From an uncultured Lachnospiraceae bacterium (lineage in GTDB: Bacteria > Bacillota > Clostridia > Lachnospirales > Lachnospiraceae): 15,088 nt of DNA. Below the pieces are notes generated by a model. That model saw only the letters and a program-made list of their open reading frames with translations. It did not search any database and was not told the origin of the DNA. The position numbers were made by a program, and so were the translations under genes. Shown here piece after piece: positions 13,754 through 15,088 of this stretch. Position 1 is the first letter of the stretch. Every line of letters starts with the position of its first letter. Location of the stretch: contig CALDIE010000021.1 of assembly GCA_937901625.1 (NCBI GenBank), forward strand, positions 1 through 15,088, in the 5' to 3' direction.

Positions 13754-15088
13754 CTAGGCGCTCAATTCGGGCTGTCCTGCCGCGCTCTCAATGCCCCTGA
13801 GAGCCGCTGTGGCGGCTTCTGAGGCCTGCTTTTCGCCTTGGTCGCGCAGATACTCGGCGGACATGAGATATGCGGCCTCCGGGTCTGTGAACAGCCCGCA
13901 CGCCTGGAACGCGAGGAGCGGGTGTATCTTGTCGGAGGCCAGCATCGTGGTCAAGACCTGGCTCTTGGTCAGGATGTTGTCGTAATTGCGGCGGTTGAAA
14001 GCGATGTCAATGTCGCGCACCCGCAGGTTGATGTTCTCGTTCCTCGCAGCCGCGCAGATTTTCAGGACGATGCGCAGGAAGTCGCGCTCCGACTTCTTGA
14101 ATTGCAGCTCGTAAGACTTCGCGTGGCTTTCCGCGAGCGTCCAGCCGTCACGCAGGAGCACCGCCGCGCCCGTGTCGCTTGAGGCGCTTCCGCTTGAGCG
14201 GTTCGGCATGCCCGTGATGTTGACGAACGCCTGGTAGAGGTCGTCCTTCGTCACCTGCGTCTGCCCTTGGTCGAGGTCGTTGTGCAGAATCTCAACGTCT
14301 CCCTGCATGCCGTCCACGGCTGTGACCTTGACGGCTCCGAGCTGGAGCATGGAGATGAAGTCATCCTCCGTCACGTCGCAGTTCACGAACTTCATGAGCG
14401 ATTGCACCGTCTGCTCGATGCCGTCCAAGCGGTTTGATTCAATGGCGTTCATGGCATCGAGGATGGGCAGGCACGCCTCGAACACGCCCATGCGGGCGTT
14501 GTTCAGGTCGTATTCGACAATCGGGATTGAGCCGAGGATATGCACACGCTGCTCCGCGATGGAATCCCCAACGACCTTGAAGAACTCCGTTCTCGTGTAG
14601 ACCGAGTAGACGGCGTTCCCGAGCGCGTCCTTGGTGATGTAGACACCGCAGAGGGGCCTGTGGTCGTACTCGGAGGAATAGACCACGAACGTGTTCTCGG
14701 GGTCGAGCACATGCATCTTGAACGGCGCGGTGCCGTCCTCGTAGTCCTCGGGCTCGTCCGGCAGCACGATTCGGTAGCCGACACCGCAGACGCACTCCCA
14801 CTCGAAGAGGTCATGGTCTGACGATGCCTTGTCCTCGGCGAACATGAGGTCGTTCAGGTTCTTTATCTGCTCGGATTCGCGCTCGTTGTCCTTCCCGGCG
14901 CGCGAGATGTACTGCACCGGGTCGGAGAGCTGGTAGCCGATTTTGAAGTTCACGCACTCCTGCGCGTGGTTCTCCACGATGCGGTTGCAGATTTCGGGCC
15001 GCACATCCTTGATGCGGTTGATGATGGGCTGCCTGCCCTTGTAGTAGTTCCAGAGGTACCTGATATCGTCCGCGTTCGCCGCGTGGAC
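13754..15088 (-). CDS. SPP1 Gp6-like phage portal protein (5' end outside window)
   Basis: The frame is open to the window edge: 444 codons plus a stop, with no start seen. The first visible residues, YLWNYYKGRQPIINRIKDVRPEICNRIVENHA, match the N-terminus of SPP1-family portals, so little is missing and the internal GTG near 15004 is not the real start. Later segments fit the family: the GYQLSDPVQYI and PEDYEDGTAPFKMHVLDPENTFVVYSS strands, PIVEYDLNNARMGVFEACLPILDAMNAIESN (clip/stem helix) and TGMPNRSSGSASSDTGAAVLLRDGWTLAE (tunnel loop region). The portal forms the dodecameric ring through which DNA enters the capsid. GC is high (about 62% in one 60-base line) and codon use differs from the Clostridia-like genes. 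No MuF-type head protein lies between it and the scaffold gene. Confidence 0.88.
   Translation of the reverse strand, partial: VHAANADDIRYLWNYYKGRQPIINRIKDVRPEICNRIVENHAQECVNFKIGYQLSDPVQYISRAGKDNERESEQIKNLNDLMFAEDKASSDHDLFEWECVCGVGYRIVLPDEPEDYEDGTAPFKMHVLDPENTFVVYSSEYDHRPLCGVYITKDALGNAVYSVYTRTEFFKVVGDSIAEQRVHILGSIPIVEYDLNNARMGVFEACLPILDAMNAIESNRLDGIEQTVQSLMKFVNCDVTEDDFISMLQLGAVKVTAVDGMQGDVEILHNDLDQGQTQVTKDDLYQAFVNITGMPNRSSGSASSDTGAAVLLRDGWTLAESHAKSYELQFKKSERDFLRIVLKICAAARNENINLRVRDIDIAFNRRNYDNILTKSQVLTTMLASDKIHPLLAFQACGLFTDPEAAYLMSAEYLRDQGEKQASEAATAALRGIESAAGQPELSA

Noticed and set aside
12918..13822. Long plus-strand ORFs opposite the scaffold/ATPase frame
   Set aside because: These are shadow frames of GC-rich coding sequence; they lack ribosome binding sites and recognisable domains.

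Overview
The window looks like chromosomal DNA of a low-to-mid GC Gram-positive anaerobe, most likely a Lachnospiraceae/Clostridia member. The reasons are strong AGGAG-type ribosome binding sites, consensus sigma-A promoters, a DUF1292 acidic protein, a discriminating-type GluRS and a GldF/GldG-like ABC permease fusion. Taxonomy is inferred from gene style; no rRNA or marker search was possible. Base composition changes along the window: hand-counted 60-base lines give about 33% GC in the first glycosyltransferase, 48% in the ABC permease and 62% in the phage portal gene. This suggests acquired DNA on the left and foreign DNA on the right.

Layout. Bases 1-317 hold a fragment that may be the variable tail of a diversity-generating-retroelement target protein, then a palindromic repeat. 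Bases 318-5905 form a surface-glycan region: a GT10 alpha-fucosyltransferase-like gene (+), an FdtA/QdtA-like sugar 3,4-ketoisomerase (-), a PseC-like aminotransferase (+), a PseB-like UDP-GlcNAc 4,6-dehydratase (-) and a GtrB/ArnC-like membrane glycosyltransferase (-). The last two form a two-gene operon with a clear terminator. The intergenic spaces here are rich in repeats: a 19-bp x 7 tandem array between two divergent promoters, a 27-bp near-palindrome present as an inverted pair at both ends of the first gene block, an 18-bp x 2 repeat and a 74-bp x 2 repeat.

Bases 6259-10171 are housekeeping: a DUF1292 gene (+), a short UvrD/PcrA-family helicase (-) and glutamyl-tRNA synthetase (-). 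The helicase has a perfect TTGACA-16-TATAAT promoter whose -35 box overlaps the gltX stop codon. A dispersed ~54-bp intergenic repeat occurs once upstream of the DUF1292 gene and once upstream of gltX.

Bases 10382-15088 are an ABC export operon (-) that runs abruptly into phage DNA. The ATPase gene has lost its first ~55-60 codons, including Walker A. It is joined in frame to the N-terminal part of a phage scaffold gene, which is preceded by an SPP1-type portal gene running off the window. The portal-scaffold order is normal for a phage, but the join to the ATPase is not a normal integration site. Either an assembly chimera or illegitimate recombination is likely.

The glycan enzymes plausibly make and attach an amino-deoxy sugar. 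PseB and PseC would make UDP-4-amino-4,6-dideoxy-AltNAc, FdtA would belong to a 3-amino-deoxysugar branch, and GT2 and GT10 would transfer sugars. The later pseudaminic acid genes (pseH, pseG, pseI, pseF) are not in the window, so the end product is unknown.
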